Shown piece by piece: positions 5,172-6,192 of a stretch of 6,192 bases of DNA. The translations under genes and the position numbers were made by a program. The notes beneath the pieces are model-generated. The model ran no database searches. It was not told where the DNA came from and was given only the letters and a program-made list of their open reading frames with translations. Each line of letters starts with the position of its first letter. Position 1 is the stretch's first letter. This DNA is from a bacterium. Lineage in GTDB: Bacteria; UBA8248. The stretch is taken from positions 1-6,192 of the forward strand of contig JAQBZT010000180.1 in assembly GCA_027622355.1 (NCBI GenBank), in the 5' to 3' direction.

Positions 5172-6192
5172 CTATCCCTCATGGTGCACGAGGCCCACAT
5201 TGCCGCCCCGGGCACGCTGCAGAATGAAGGCGAGGACCAACAACGCCACCCCCACGGCATAGACGGTGTAGTGGAACTCTCCCGAAAGGGGCGTGAAATA
5301 GGCAAGGAAATGGTCCACTGGCAGGAGGAGGCAGACCATAGAGCCGAGGAGGAGACTCCACTCGAACTTGTTGGTCGGCTTGAAGATGTAGCCCTCCAGG
5401 ACGCCCGCCCAGGCGATGATGCCCACCAAGCAGGCCAAGACCGTGAGCGTGATGTCGATTACGGTCCCTGTGAGAAGAAGCGGGGTGTACACGAAGAGGA
5501 AGGGCATGATGTAGATCCACGAAGCGAGTTTGACCGCCTGGAATCCGGTTTTCACCGGATCGGACATGGCGATGGCGCTTGCGGCGTAGGCGGCCAGGGC
5601 AACGGGGGGAGTCACGGCGCTCGTCACCGCCACCCAGTAGCTGATCAGGTGGGCCGTGATGGTCGGGACACCAAGATTGGTCAGGGCGACCACGCTGAAG
5701 ATGACCAAAATGACGTAGCTGGCGGTGATAGGCAGTCCCATGCCGATGACATAGCCGGCCACGATGACCCAGAAGATGGTCAGTGGCAGAAGGCCAAAGC
5801 TGAATTCGATCAGGAGTGCCGATACCCGTCCCGGCAGATCGCTCTGGGTGGCACAGGAGAGCAGAATGCCCAGGACGGGCGCGATGCAGCCGATGACCAG
5901 CGTATTCCGCGCCCCGGATTCCAGCGAAATCCAGGTGATTTTGATCAGCTCGGCCCCCTGGCTCGCCAGACGCCCGAGAAGGACGGGGCCGGTCTGGGGA
6001 GCGGAGCGGAAATCATTCTCCGCAGGTGCGGGCGCCGCCTCCACGGCGGGAGCGGCGATGGCGGCGAAGACAATTTCGAGGACTTTCAGAACAACCCCCC
6101 CCGCCAGCACCCAGAGAAGCGCGTCTCCGTAATTGATCCCCCGATGGGTGTCGGCGAACCAGCTGAAGGGGGCGCCCACCTGAAGGCCGAAG
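5172..6192 (-). CDS. Fused TRAP transporter permease, C-terminal part (gene runs off the right edge)
   Basis: The last 339 residues are visible and the frame stays open to the right edge, so the start is outside the window. They resemble the DctM-like half of fused 4TM-12TM TRAP permeases (TAXI type), which import organic acids with a periplasmic binding protein using an ion gradient. Marks, numbered from the edge, are SLESGARNTLVIG (89-101), VIGMGLPITASYVI (148-161), SAVTPPVALAAYAASAIA (191-208), and DPVKTGF (211-217) with the following helices. About eight hydrophobic segments are present. A Pro/Ala-rich polar linker (about 47-68) precedes the SLESGARN block, and a tail of three more helices (about 245-325) is usual for the fused type. 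The GTG at 6177-6179 is internal to the family, not a start. It leads the operon into the dehydrogenase. The binding-protein gene would be expected further upstream, outside the window. Substrate unknown. Confidence 0.88.
   Translation of the reverse strand, partial: FGLQVGAPFSWFADTHRGINYGDALLWVLAGGVVLKVLEIVFAAIAAPAVEAAPAPAENDFRSAPQTGPVLLGRLASQGAELIKITWISLESGARNTLVIGCIAPVLGILLSCATQSDLPGRVSALLIEFSFGLLPLTIFWVIVAGYVIGMGLPITASYVILVIFSVVALTNLGVPTITAHLISYWVAVTSAVTPPVALAAYAASAIAMSDPVKTGFQAVKLASWIYIMPFLFVYTPLLLTGTVIDITLTVLACLVGIIAWAGVLEGYIFKPTNKFEWSLLLGSMVCLLLPVDHFLAYFTPLSGEFHYTVYAVGVALLVLAFILQRARGGNVGLVHHEG

Noticed and set aside
6177..6179. GTG as the true start of the permease
   Set aside because: The frame stays open upstream to the window edge, and the encoded region matches the interior of fused TRAP permeases, so this is an internal valine.

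Overview
The window looks like a stretch of a high-GC bacterial chromosome. It has densely packed genes, short intergenic gaps, GTG and TTG starts beside ATG, and Shine-Dalgarno-like purine tracts before most starts. The gene mix is a fused TRAP-type permease, a D-2-hydroxyacid dehydrogenase, a FabF ketosynthase, a Hanks-type kinase, an EamA exporter and a 2-hydroxymuconate-semialdehyde-hydrolase-like alpha/beta hydrolase. It fits a free-living Gram-negative heterotroph, possibly an uncultivated proteobacterium-like or Tectomicrobia/Rokubacteria-like lineage. That placement is inference from gene style only, because the window holds no marker gene.

Layout, left to right. At 1-309 the start of an alpha/beta hydrolase runs leftward off the window. 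A 150-bp divergent intergenic region (310-459) with a strong 9-bp inverted repeat separates it from a rightward ten-helix DMT/EamA transporter (460-1419). The transporter meets a leftward Ser/Thr kinase (1426-2781) tail to tail with only 6 bp between stops, and a small terminator-like hairpin plus T6 spans that junction. Upstream of the kinase, all leftward, lie fabF (2887-4158), a D-2-hydroxyacid dehydrogenase (4182-5138) and the C-terminal part of a fused TRAP permease (5172 to the right edge). Gaps between these last three are 33 and 23 bp, so permease, dehydrogenase and fabF very probably form one operon. The 105-bp gap before the kinase holds a candidate promoter, so the kinase may be transcribed on its own or as a distal operon gene.

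How they may work together (inference): the permease imports an organic acid, the dehydrogenase interconverts a 2-hydroxy and 2-oxo acid, and FabF makes or extends fatty acyl chains. The link between FabF and the other two is unclear. The kinase is the least ordinary gene. Its Hanks-type catalytic domain is followed by four tandem four-cysteine zinc-ribbon modules, and its DFG motif reads DFC. No RNA genes, CRISPR arrays, insertion sequences or phage genes were seen. No stretch over 300 bp lacks a gene.
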